Notes under the pieces: generated by a model
Told to the model about the DNA's origin: nothing
The model's input: the letters and a program-made list of their open reading frames with translations, nothing else
Databases searched by the model: none
Translations under genes and position numbers: made by a program
Shown here: positions 15,986 to 23,780 of the stretch, in pieces
Layout: each line of letters starts with the position of its first letter
Position numbering within the stretch: the first letter of the stretch is position 1
NCBI RefSeq assembly: GCF_048388525.1
Contig: NZ_DBGCTQ010000032.1
Coordinates: forward strand, 1 to 40,550
Direction: 5' to 3'
DNA from: BQOK01 sp048388525
Lineage (GTDB): Bacteria > Bacillota > Clostridia > Oscillospirales > Ruminococcaceae
DNA: 40,550 nt

Positions 15986-16810
15986 CTACTGCACCAAGCA
16001 CAGCCGTTCGATCTGCCGGAATTCCCGTTTCCCATCCGACAGGGTATAAATGCGGGTGGTGTCGATGCTGCTGTGCCCCAAAAGATCGGCCAGCCGCAGC
16101 AGGTCTTTGGATGAATTGTAATATGTGCGGGCAAACAGGTGGCGCAGGTTATGGGGGAACACCTTTTCCGGCGCCACCCGCGCCCTGCGGCACAGGCGCT
16201 TCATGGCGGCCCATATGTGGCTGCGGTCCAGCGGCGCGCCCCCCGCCGTAACAAACAGCGGGCCGGTGTACCGCCGTTTGGCCTGGGCGTACCGCTGTAA
16301 TTTGCGGCACAGCGCTTTGGGCAAAAGCGCCACGCGGCGCTTGCCCTTGCAGGCGATCTGCACCCGGCCGGTATGCATGCACTCTGCCGTCACAAAGCGC
16401 AGCTCGCTCACCCGCAGCCCCGCGCCGCACAGGGTTTGAAGCACCAGCCATAGGGCGGTGCTTTTTTCTTTTGCCGCATCCAGCAGCCGCAGATATTCCG
16501 CCCGGCTCAGCTCCCGTTCCGTGGGGCGGAACAGCGGCCGCTGGATCTTCAGTGCCTTCACCCGGCACCCTTCCAATCCCGAAAACTGCAAAAACCCGTT
16601 CAGGGCCGCCAGCATACTGTTCACGCTTGCCGGCGCGTACCGCTGCACCAGCCACTGCTTATAGGCGATCACCCGCTCTTTTGTGACTGCCGCTTCCCCG
16701 CCCTGCCAGTTCAAAAACACACCCACATCGTGCCGGTATTTTGCGATCGTTGCCCTGCTCCGCTCCTGCCCGCGCAGATGCTCCTCATATTCTTCCAGTG
16801 TCTGTTTCAT
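15986..16810 (-). CDS. Tyrosine recombinase, probable invertase of the adjacent switch
   Basis: A 274-residue XerC/D-like recombinase. The N-terminal SAM-like core-binding domain covers about 1-90. The catalytic domain shows all the residues: Arg133 in GLRVSEL, Lys in the KGKRR hairpin (about 155-157), His220/Arg223 in HNLRH, His246 in LGHSSIDTT, and nucleophile Tyr255 in TTRIYT. I chose the ATG at 16810 because of a GGAG box 8-9 nt upstream; a GTG at 16843 is less likely. The gene ends 29 bp from the right inverted repeat, and it has its own promoter at 16865-16892. No excisionase, phage or conjugation genes are near, so a dedicated DNA-inversion enzyme is more likely than an integrase. Such recombinase-beside-switch pairs are known in clostridia and Bacteroides. 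Confidence 0.9.
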   Translation of the reverse strand: MKQTLEEYEEHLRGQERSRATIAKYRHDVGVFLNWQGGEAAVTKERVIAYKQWLVQRYAPASVNSMLAALNGFLQFSGLEGCRVKALKIQRPLFRPTERELSRAEYLRLLDAAKEKSTALWLVLQTLCGAGLRVSELRFVTAECMHTGRVQIACKGKRRVALLPKALCRKLQRYAQAKRRYTGPLFVTAGGAPLDRSHIWAAMKRLCRRARVAPEKVFPHNLRHLFARTYYNSSKDLLRLADLLGHSSIDTTRIYTLSDGKREFRQIERLCLVQ

Positions 16811-16864
16811 GGATGCCACTCCTTTTCTTTTGATTTCCCTCACATTGCTTTAAACCTTCCTTCT

Positions 16865-16892
16865 ATTGTATTTGGTTCTTTTTTCCTTTCAA
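16865..16892 (-). promoter_or_regulatory. Promoter of the recombinase gene
   Basis: Minus strand -35 TTGAAA (16887-16892), 16-bp spacer, -10 TACAAT (16865-16870). Both differ from the sigma-A consensus at one position. It is about 55 bp upstream of the recombinase ATG and would express the enzyme independently of the switch orientation. Confidence 0.65.
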
Positions 16893-16952
16893 CTTTATTT
16901 CCATAATTTGGCCTGGTTTTCCACGCGGTTTTTCGGCGCAAGGTTTCTTTGC

Positions 16953-16981
16953 GTGACTTATCCCAGCGCCTGTTTTATAAT
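16953..16981 (+). promoter_or_regulatory. Promoter of the small membrane protein gene at 17024
   Basis: Plus strand -35 GTGACT (16953-16958), 17-bp spacer, perfect -10 TATAAT (16976-16981). It is divergent from the recombinase promoter. Confidence 0.5.
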
Positions 16982-17023
16982 AAGATCAAGCAAAACGCAG
17001 CTTGTCAGAAGGGGGGGCGCGCC

Positions 17024-17293
17024 ATGCAGCCCATTGGCAAAACCATCCGGGCGCTGCGCCTGCCCCTGCGGCTGCCCAGGGCTTGGCGATCCGCCTGCCT
17101 GTGTGTGCCCGGCGCGGTGCTTTTTGTATGGGCCTACACCGCGCTGCCCGCGGCCCTGCCTTGGCTGCCTGGTGGCGTCTTTCCCCTGGCTTATCCGCTT
17201 ACGGTACATCTCTATTTGTATCACGCCGCCTCCCCGCTGTTCGCTCTGGCGGGCGCTGCTCTGTACCTGGGCGTTGCCCCAAAGCCCAGGTAA
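17024..17293 (+). CDS. Small membrane protein of unknown function
   Basis: An 89-residue product with a basic N-terminus (about residues 1-25) and two hydrophobic segments, roughly 26-46 and 50-85, the second one possibly split. The ATG at 17024 follows a purine-rich GAAGGGGGG stretch, and a good -10 lies 43 bp upstream. A strong terminator begins 9 bp after the stop. The promoter, ribosome binding site and terminator make a real gene plausible, but I recognise no family and conservation is untested. Confidence 0.5.
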   Translation: MQPIGKTIRALRLPLRLPRAWRSACLCVPGAVLFVWAYTALPAALPWLPGGVFPLAYPLTVHLYLYHAASPLFALAGAALYLGVAPKPR

Positions 17294-17301
17294 ATCACAA
17301 A

Positions 17302-17350
17302 AACACCGGCCCGGAACGCATTCACAGCGTTCCGGGCCGGTGTTTTTTTC
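17302..17350. terminator. Bidirectional terminator between the small membrane gene and tex
   Basis: A perfect 18-bp GC-rich stem (17302-17319 with 17327-17344), T7 on the plus strand, and an A-rich run on the left giving T's on the minus strand. It can end both convergent genes. Confidence 0.9.
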
Positions 17351-19498
17351 TTATTGGCTCAATCCCTTCATAGTCAGGGCGATGCGCTTTTTCTTCAGAT
17401 CCACGTCCAGCACCTTTACCTTCACCACGTCCCCCACCTTCACGGCCTGGCTGGGGTGCTTGATGAACCGGTCCGAAAGCTGGCTGATGTGCACCAGCCC
17501 GTCCTGGTGCACGCCGATGTCCACAAACGCGCCGAAGTCGATCACGTTGCGCACCGTGCCCGTCAGCTCCATGCCGGGCTTCAGGTCCTCCATGCCCATC
17601 ACGTCGGTGCGCAGCAGCGGCGGGGGCAGCTCGTCCCGCATATCCCGCCCGGGGCGCAGCAGCTCGGCAATGATATCCTTCAGGGTCGGTTCACCCGCTC
17701 CGGTCTCGGCGCACAGCCGCGCAAAGCCGATCTCCTTTGCTTTATGCGGCAGCGCGGCAATGGCCTCGGTGCCGATCTCCTTTGCCGCAAAGCCGCACAG
17801 TTCCAGCAGCTTTTGCGCCGCCGGGTAGCTCTCGGGGTGCACGGCGGTGCCGTCCAGCGGGTTCTTCGCGCCCGGCAGCCGCAAAAAGCCCGCGCACTGC
17901 TCAAAGGCCTTGGGCCCCAGGCCTTTCACCTTTTTCAGCTGGGTGCGGCTGGCAAAGGCGCCGTTCTCCTCGCGCCAGGCCACCACGTTTTTAGCTGTGG
18001 AGGCCGAAAGCCCCGCCACCCGGGCCAGCAGCGGCGCGCTGGCGGTATTCAGGTCCACGCCCACCGTGTTCACACAGTCCTCCACCACGCCGTCCAGCGT
18101 GTCGGCCAGGCGCTTTTGGGGCATGTCGTGCTGGTACTGGCCCACGCCCACGGCCTTGGGGTCGATCTTCACCAGCTCGGCCAGCGGGTCCTGCAGCCGG
18201 CGGGCGATGCTCACTGCGCTGCGCAGGTTCACGTCGTACTGGGGAAACTCCTCAGCGGCCAGCTTGCTGGCGGAATACACGCTCGCGCCCGCCTCGCTCA
18301 CCACCATATACTGCACTCCGCCGCCCAATTCGCGGATCACCTCGGCCGCAAAGATCTCGGTCTCGCGCCCGGCGGTGCCGTTGCCGATGGCAATGATCTC
18401 CACCCCGTGCTGTTTGATCAGCGCCTTGATGGTGCTCTTGGCCTGCTCCACCCGCTTGAATTCCGGCACCGGGTAAACCACCGCTGTGTCCAGCACCTTG
18501 CCGGTGGGGTCCACCACCGCCACCTTGCAGCCCATGCGGTACCCCGGGTCCAGCGCCATGGCCACCTTGCCCTTGATGGGCGGGGCCAGCAGCAGCTGCC
18601 GCAGGTTCTCGCCGAATACCTGGATCGCTCCCTCGGCGGCCTGCTCGGTCAGGGCGGCGCGCACCTCCCGCTCAAGGCTCTGGTGCACCAGGCGCGCATA
18701 GGCGTCCTGCACGGCCTCGGCCACCTGTTCCGCGCTGGCGCCCCCGCTTTTCTTCACAAACATATACCGGGCGATGCCGCAGGCGCGCTCGGGGTCCACC
18801 TCCACGCTCACCCTCAAAAATTCTTCCCGCTCGCCCCGGTCCAGCGCCAGCACCCGGTGCCCGGCGATCCGGTTCACCGGCTCGGAAAAGTCGTAATATT
18901 GGGCGTAAACGCTGTCCTCCTCCTTTGCGGCCCTGCTCTTCACCAGGCCGAACGCCCGGTAAAACTTGCGCAGCTCGGCCCGCAGGGCCGCGTCGTCGCT
19001 CACCTGCTCGGCCAGGATGTCCCGCGCGCCCGCCAGGGCAGCCTCCGCGTCCGGCACCTCTTCGGTTATGTACCTTTCGGCCTCCGCCCGCACGTCCAGC
19101 CGGGCGTCCTGTGCCAGCAGCGCCTGGGCCAGAGGCTCCAGCCCCCGGGCCTTGGCCACGCTGGCCCGGGTCTTGCGCTTGGGCTTGTAGGGGCGGTAAA
19201 TATCCTCCACCTCGGCCAGGGTCTTGGCTGCCGCCAGCGCCTTTTCCAGCTCTTCGGTCATGGCGCCCTGCTCGGCAATGACCCCTGCCACCTCGCCCTT
19301 GCGCTTATCCAGACCCCGCAGGTATTCCAGCCGCTCGGCCAGGGTGCGCAGCACCTGGTCGTCCATGGCGCCCGTCGCTTCCTTGCGGTAGCGGGCGATA
19401 AAGGGGATGGTGTTGCCCTCGTCGATCAGCGCGATGGCCGCCGCCGCATACTGTTCGGGCAGGTTCAGTTCGGCGGAAAGAATTTTTGCATACTCCAT
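17351..19498 (-). CDS. tex: Tex-family transcription accessory protein
   Basis: A 715-residue protein, the normal Tex length. The N-terminal helical part contains IPFIARYRKEATG and EDIYRPYKPKRKTRA, both diagnostic. The YqgF/RNase H-like domain starts around MALDPGYRMGCKVAVVD. Helix-hairpin-helix parts follow (DLNTASAPLLARVAGLS, KKVKGLGPKAFEQCAGFLRL). The C-terminal S1 RNA-binding domain is GMELTGTVRNVIDFGAFVDIGVHQDGLVH. Tex binds nucleic acids and affects transcription and RNA metabolism. The ATG at 19498 has an AAGGAG box, 18 bp after the yfhO-like gene, so the two are probably cotranscribed. Confidence 0.97.
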   Translation of the reverse strand: MEYAKILSAELNLPEQYAAAAIALIDEGNTIPFIARYRKEATGAMDDQVLRTLAERLEYLRGLDKRKGEVAGVIAEQGAMTEELEKALAAAKTLAEVEDIYRPYKPKRKTRASVAKARGLEPLAQALLAQDARLDVRAEAERYITEEVPDAEAALAGARDILAEQVSDDAALRAELRKFYRAFGLVKSRAAKEEDSVYAQYYDFSEPVNRIAGHRVLALDRGEREEFLRVSVEVDPERACGIARYMFVKKSGGASAEQVAEAVQDAYARLVHQSLEREVRAALTEQAAEGAIQVFGENLRQLLLAPPIKGKVAMALDPGYRMGCKVAVVDPTGKVLDTAVVYPVPEFKRVEQAKSTIKALIKQHGVEIIAIGNGTAGRETEIFAAEVIRELGGGVQYMVVSEAGASVYSASKLAAEEFPQYDVNLRSAVSIARRLQDPLAELVKIDPKAVGVGQYQHDMPQKRLADTLDGVVEDCVNTVGVDLNTASAPLLARVAGLSASTAKNVVAWREENGAFASRTQLKKVKGLGPKAFEQCAGFLRLPGAKNPLDGTAVHPESYPAAQKLLELCGFAAKEIGTEAIAALPHKAKEIGFARLCAETGAGEPTLKDIIAELLRPGRDMRDELPPPLLRTDVMGMEDLKPGMELTGTVRNVIDFGAFVDIGVHQDGLVHISQLSDRFIKHPSQAVKVGDVVKVKVLDVDLKKKRIALTMKGLSQ

Positions 19499-19516
19499 GG
19501 GTGATAAAACTCCTTA

Positions 19517-21850
19517 TTACGCTTTTTGTTGCTTTTTGCGTTTGGAATGGATTTGCAGCGCCATATAGACCAGCCAGGCCGCCAGGCTGCACACCGCCAC
19601 TGTCAGGCTGGCCCCCAGGCCCGCGGTGTGGTATTCCAGCCGGATGATATTTTCTCCCGCCGGTGCGGGAACCGCCATCAGGCCGCCGCTCACCTTCAGC
19701 ACCGGCGCTTTTTGCCCATTTACCACGGCGGAAAAGCCCTCGTCCCAGGGTACGGCAAAGAACACCAGCTTTTCCTCTGCCAGGGTGATGCGGGCGGTCA
19801 GGCCGCGGCTGTCCAGCCGCACGTCACTGGCGGCCATTCCCTGCCGCGCCTCCAGATCCCGGTTATAGTTCTCCCGGGTCAGCGCGGTGCGCTCCTCTTC
19901 GGGCAGGTGCCCCACCCGGCCTCCATACGCGGTGATCTGCTCCTCGTCCAGCACCAGCGCCCGCATCAAAAGGTTTGCCCGCTGGCCCTTGCCCACCGCC
20001 TCAAACTCCTCCTGGGTCACATAGCTGTCGTAGGCATAGGCCATGGGCAGGGTGTTCTGGCTCTCATACACCGCCAGCTGGCCCTCGGTGCCCCACCGCA
20101 CCCAGCCCTCGCCCGCCTTTTCTTCAAACTCCAACGCCTTGTTCACCGGGCACACGGTGTACCGCACCCCCAGCAGCCCCCGCAGGGCGTATTGGTCAAG
20201 GCTCGGTTCGCTGCGCACGTCCCGCTTCACGTCCACCTGCGGGTAAAATTCCAGGATCGAGGGCGCCACCGTGGAATTGAAAAACTGCAGGCAGCTTTTG
20301 CCCATCCACAGCCCCACGTTGTCGTAGCACTCGTAATCGTCCACACGGTACGCCCCCTCCGGCAGCTTTTCGGCCAGTGCGCGGGCGTCCTGGTACTGCT
20401 GGGCGCGCCAGTTCTTGTCGTTGTCCCACTGGGCGAACTTGCCGATGGCGATGTGTGTGATGCTGTAAAGGCAGCCGAAGGCCAGCACCGCGGCGGTCAG
20501 CCGCCTTGCCAGCACCGGCCTGCGCCTGCACTGCAGCCACAGCAGCCAAAAGATCGCGATCCCCAGCAGCGCAAGGCCCAGGTTCAGCCAGAACTTCTCC
20601 GGGTACTCGATCACCCCAATGCTCCAGCCCGTCTCCTCATCCTTCACCGGCACAAAGGCGAAGGCGCAGAACGCAAAAAGTACTGCCAGGGTGGGCCGGA
20701 TGCCCTTTTGGATGTCCACGTTCACGTCCTCCAGGGCGTGCACCGTGGCGGCGCACATCACCAGCACCGGCATGTAATACCACCGGGCGTAAAAGCTGGA
20801 ATTCAGCGCGTAAAAGCTGGAATTCAGCACCGGCACAAACGCCATCACCAGGCAGGTGCACAGAATGCGCTTGAAGGCGGTGCCGTTTTTGCAGCGGCAG
20901 TAGGCGATCACGCCCGCCATGCCGAGCAGAGGCAGGTAGGCGGTCATGCTGGTCCACTTGATGACCCCCTCGGTAAAGATCACCGGCATATAGGGGCTGT
21001 CCGGCGGGAAAAACAGGCTGTACAGAATGGCCGCATATTGCTGGGTCTTGCCGTACAGCAAAAACCCAAATCCGCTGGAAAGATCCACCGTGCGGGGGTT
21101 TTGGGCCAGGCTCAAAAGGGCGGGCCAGGCCAGCACGCAGCCCATGCCGCAGCCCGCCAGGCTCTCGAACGCCAAGGCCGCAAAGTCCCGCCCCTTTATC
21201 TTATAGCCGCCGCTTGCCAGCATGCAGATAAAATAGATCAGCAGAAACACGATCTGCCCGGCAAAAAAGAAGTAGTTGTTCAGCAGGTTCAGCGCCACCA
21301 GCACCGCAAAGGGCCCCCTGCGCTTTTCGTGCACCGCCTCGTCCAGCGCCCACAAAAGGTAGGGGAACAGCGCCACCACGTCCACAAAGTGGTTAAAGAA
21401 CACATTGTACACGGTAAACCCGGAAAAAGCGTAGAGGCAGGCGCCCAGCACCGCCATATTGGGGTCTTTTGTGTAGCGGCGCAGCCACAGGTAAGCGCCG
21501 CCGCCCGCCACGGCGAACTTCAGCACCAGCAGCGGGGCCATCAAAAACGGCAGCCAGGCCGCCGGGAACAAAAGGCTTAGCCACCAGAACGGGCTGCCCA
21601 CCAGATAAAAGGAATAGCTGTTAATAAAGCCGCTTCCCAGGTCGGTGGCCCAGCTGAACGAGCCCCCGCCGCTTTTCACAAATTCATTGGCGTAATAATA
21701 AAAGGGGATCTGCTGGCTGTTGAAGTCGCCCGCGTAAAGAAAAATCCCTCCATCCACAATATAGAACGGCAAAAACACCATTGCCGCCCCCAGGGCGCAA
21801 AGCCCAAAGGCCAACCAGTATTTATTCTGCGGTCTGTTCAGTGGCTGCAT
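19517..21850 (-). CDS. YfhO-family membrane glycosyltransferase-like protein
   Basis: About 777 residues, the typical YfhO size. An N-terminal helix begins YWLAFGLCALGAAMVFLPF. A first loop with GDFNSQQIPFYYYANEFV matches the conserved YfhO opening, where GD and Q/E residues lie early as in GT-C enzymes. Roughly twelve hydrophobic helices follow, then a soluble extracytoplasmic part (about 520-740) and a last helix near the C-terminus before a basic tail. YfhO proteins are associated with lipoteichoic acid glycosylation in Bacillus and Listeria. I chose the ATG at 21850; an open extension to 21946 lacks the family motif. A 7-residue tandem duplication (LNSSFYA twice) lies before RWYYMP. Confidence 0.92.
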   Translation of the reverse strand: MQPLNRPQNKYWLAFGLCALGAAMVFLPFYIVDGGIFLYAGDFNSQQIPFYYYANEFVKSGGGSFSWATDLGSGFINSYSFYLVGSPFWWLSLLFPAAWLPFLMAPLLVLKFAVAGGGAYLWLRRYTKDPNMAVLGACLYAFSGFTVYNVFFNHFVDVVALFPYLLWALDEAVHEKRRGPFAVLVALNLLNNYFFFAGQIVFLLIYFICMLASGGYKIKGRDFAALAFESLAGCGMGCVLAWPALLSLAQNPRTVDLSSGFGFLLYGKTQQYAAILYSLFFPPDSPYMPVIFTEGVIKWTSMTAYLPLLGMAGVIAYCRCKNGTAFKRILCTCLVMAFVPVLNSSFYALNSSFYARWYYMPVLVMCAATVHALEDVNVDIQKGIRPTLAVLFAFCAFAFVPVKDEETGWSIGVIEYPEKFWLNLGLALLGIAIFWLLWLQCRRRPVLARRLTAAVLAFGCLYSITHIAIGKFAQWDNDKNWRAQQYQDARALAEKLPEGAYRVDDYECYDNVGLWMGKSCLQFFNSTVAPSILEFYPQVDVKRDVRSEPSLDQYALRGLLGVRYTVCPVNKALEFEEKAGEGWVRWGTEGQLAVYESQNTLPMAYAYDSYVTQEEFEAVGKGQRANLLMRALVLDEEQITAYGGRVGHLPEEERTALTRENYNRDLEARQGMAASDVRLDSRGLTARITLAEEKLVFFAVPWDEGFSAVVNGQKAPVLKVSGGLMAVPAPAGENIIRLEYHTAGLGASLTVAVCSLAAWLVYMALQIHSKRKKQQKA
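20787..20828. repeat. Perfect 21-bp tandem duplication inside the yfhO-like gene
   Basis: Two exact 21-bp copies (20787-20807 and 20808-20828) encode the residues LNSSFYA twice, in frame. Family members I remember have one NSS-YARWYYMP stretch here, so this looks like a recent in-frame duplication. Confidence 0.9.
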
Positions 21851-22050
21851 CCTGCGCTTTTCCGCCTTTCGCAAAAACTCTGTCTCTCTGAAAACGAATC
21901 GGCGGGCCGTTTTATCGCCCGCAGGGCAAAAAACCGCAAAATTCAAAAGCCCTGCTTAACGGCCCGCAAATATGCTATCATAAGGATAGCCAAAAAATGT
22001 GTTGGGTTTGTGGTAATTGTTCCCAACCCCTGCAAGGAGGTACCTTTCCC

Positions 22051-22647
22051 ATGAAGACCTATCCCTTCAACGCCCTGGTCAGCCGCATGAAATACATCCG
22101 CCGCTGGAGCCTGATGCACGCCGCCCGGCCCGAGACCCTAAGCGAGCACACCGCCGAAACGGCCATTCTGGCCCACACCCTGTGCCTGATCGCGCAGCAG
22201 GTCACCGGCACGCCCGTGCGCCCCGAGACCGTGGCCGTGGCCGCGCTGTATCACGACGCGCCCGAGATCCTCACCGGCGATATGCCCACCCCGGTAAAAT
22301 ACAAAAACGAGCGCATCCACACCGCTTACAAGGCTTTGGAGACCGAGAGCGCGGTGGCCATGCTGGGCCTTTTGCCGCCCGCTCTGCGCCAGCCCATGGC
22401 CGGCTATGTGACCGGCCGTACCCTCACCGAGGCCGAGTCCCGCCTTTTAAAGGCCGCCGACCGGCTCTCCGCCCTCATCAAGTGCATCGAGGAGGTGCAG
22501 GCCGGCAACCGGGAGTTCGCCGCCGCGCTGGAACAGCAAAAAGGCGCTCTGGCCGCCATGCACTGCCCCGAGGCCGATTATTTTCTCGAGCGCATGCTGC
22601 CCTGCTACAGCCAAAATCTGGACGAACTCACCCAAACCGGGGACTAG
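22051..22647 (+). CDS. HD-domain 5'-deoxynucleotidase (YfbR-like)
   Basis: A 198-residue HD phosphohydrolase. The metal ligands are seen as the His in LSEHTAETAI, the HD pair in ALYHDAPEILTGDMPTPVKY, and a later Asp in LLKAADRLSALIKCIEE. This matches YfbR, which removes phosphate from deoxynucleoside 5'-monophosphates; YfbR is about 199 residues in E. coli. The ATG at 22051 is set by a strong GCAAGGAGGT box 8 nt upstream; the frame upstream to 21997 is not needed. It diverges from the yfhO-like gene. The gene stands alone, with dus convergent after it. Confidence 0.92.
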   Translation: MKTYPFNALVSRMKYIRRWSLMHAARPETLSEHTAETAILAHTLCLIAQQVTGTPVRPETVAVAALYHDAPEILTGDMPTPVKYKNERIHTAYKALETESAVAMLGLLPPALRQPMAGYVTGRTLTEAESRLLKAADRLSALIKCIEEVQAGNREFAAALEQQKGALAAMHCPEADYFLERMLPCYSQNLDELTQTGD

Positions 22648-22696
22648 CCGCCCTCCGGGCGGCCCTTTCCCCGCGGCGCCCGGCCAAACGGGCGTT

Positions 22697-23671
22697 TCAC
22701 CGGTTGCCCGCCGCGTATACCTTTTCGATCAGCCGGTCCACATCCTCAAAGTGCTGCAATTCGCAGCAGGCGCGGCGCAGCGCCGCGGCCCCCTTCAGGC
22801 CCTTCATATAATAAAGCGCCTGGCTGCGGGCCTGGGGCATGGCCGTCCACTCCCCTTTTTCCTCGCACATCTCATAAATTTGTGTGCGCAGCGCCTCCAG
22901 CTTCTGGCGCAGGGTGGGCCGGGGCGGCGGCGGTTCGCCGGCCAGGGCCGCTTTGATCTCTTCAAACATCCAGGGGTCGCCCAGGGCGGCCCGGCCCACC
23001 ATCACCCCGTCGCAGCCGGTGGCCGCCAGCAGGTCCAGCGCGTCCTGCGCGCTCTCAATATCCCCGTTCGCCACCACCGGCACCTTTACCGCGGCCTTCA
23101 CCGCGGCAATGGCCCCCGGGTCCACCGTGCCGGGGGTGTACATCTGCTCCCGGGTGCGGCCGTGCACCGCAATGGCCGCTGCGCCCGCCGCCTCGCAGGC
23201 CTGGGAGGCCTCCACGGCGGTGATGTGCTGCGCGTCCCAGCCGGTGCGCATTTTCACGGTCACCGGCCGGCCGCCGCTCTCCTTCACCACGGCGGCCACG
23301 ATCGCGCCGCACCGCTCCGGCTCCAGCAAAAGGCGGCTGCCCGCCCCGCTGGAGGTGATCTTGGGCGCGGGGCAGCCCATATTGATGTCGATAAACTCAA
23401 ACGTATATTTTTGGATCAGGGCGGCCGCCCGCTCCATGGTCTCGGGCTCAGCCCCAAACAGCTGCACGCCATAGGGGGCGCCGCCCCCACCGCCGCCGAT
23501 CAGCTGCGCGCTCTTTTTGTCCCCAAAGGTCAGCGCCTTCGCGCTCACCATCTCGCTGATGGTGTACGCCGCGCCGTGCCGTGCGGCCATGCGGCGGCAG
23601 GCCGCGTCGGTAAAGCCCGCCATGGGCGCCAAGGCCGCGCCGGGCGCAAGCTGGATGCTGCCGATCTGCAT
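22697..23671 (-). CDS. dus: tRNA-dihydrouridine synthase
   Basis: A 324-residue Dus flavoprotein: APMAGFTDAACR at the N-terminus, the catalytic loop INMGCPAPKITSSGAGS with its Cys, KMRTGWD, VHGRTREQMYTPG, and the FMN-phosphate stretch GDIESAQDAL...CDGVMVGRAALGDPW. It reduces uridine to dihydrouridine in tRNA D-loops using NADPH. The Dus subtype (DusB-like by similarity to other Firmicutes) is inferred. The ATG at 23671 has an AAGGAG box. It is divergent from polA. Confidence 0.97.
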   Translation of the reverse strand: MQIGSIQLAPGAALAPMAGFTDAACRRMAARHGAAYTISEMVSAKALTFGDKKSAQLIGGGGGGAPYGVQLFGAEPETMERAAALIQKYTFEFIDINMGCPAPKITSSGAGSRLLLEPERCGAIVAAVVKESGGRPVTVKMRTGWDAQHITAVEASQACEAAGAAAIAVHGRTREQMYTPGTVDPGAIAAVKAAVKVPVVANGDIESAQDALDLLAATGCDGVMVGRAALGDPWMFEEIKAALAGEPPPPRPTLRQKLEALRTQIYEMCEEKGEWTAMPQARSQALYYMKGLKGAAALRRACCELQHFEDVDRLIEKVYAAGNR

Positions 23672-23707
23672 ATTGTCTCCTTGCCAACTGAATTTGTGAA
23701 CCTTATT

Positions 23708-23740
23708 ATTGTATCATAAACCGCCGGTTTGTGGTATACT
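23708..23740. promoter_or_regulatory. Divergent dus/polA promoter region with a central palindrome
   Basis: On the minus strand the extended -10 TATGATACAAT (23708-23718) should serve dus. On the plus strand the -10 TATACT (23735-23740) should serve polA. Between them is the 13-bp palindrome AAACCGCCGGTTT (23718-23730), a possible operator. No convincing -35 elements are seen. Confidence 0.5.
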
Positions 23741-23780
23741 TTTAAAAGTTTCGAATGATCCCGGATGGAGGATACGCACC

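Noticed and set aside
15986..16810. Recombinase as the integrase of a genomic island or prophage
   Set aside because: No excisionase, relaxase, phage genes or tRNA attachment site nearby, whereas a matching inverted site pair is 29 bp away.
17354..19504. 716-codon plus-strand open frame over tex
   Set aside because: Mirror of tex in a GC-rich region; no motif, His/Gln/Leu/Gly-rich, no ribosome binding site of note.
19526..21580. 684-codon plus-strand open frame over the yfhO-like gene
   Set aside because: Antisense to a clear membrane protein gene; low-complexity product.
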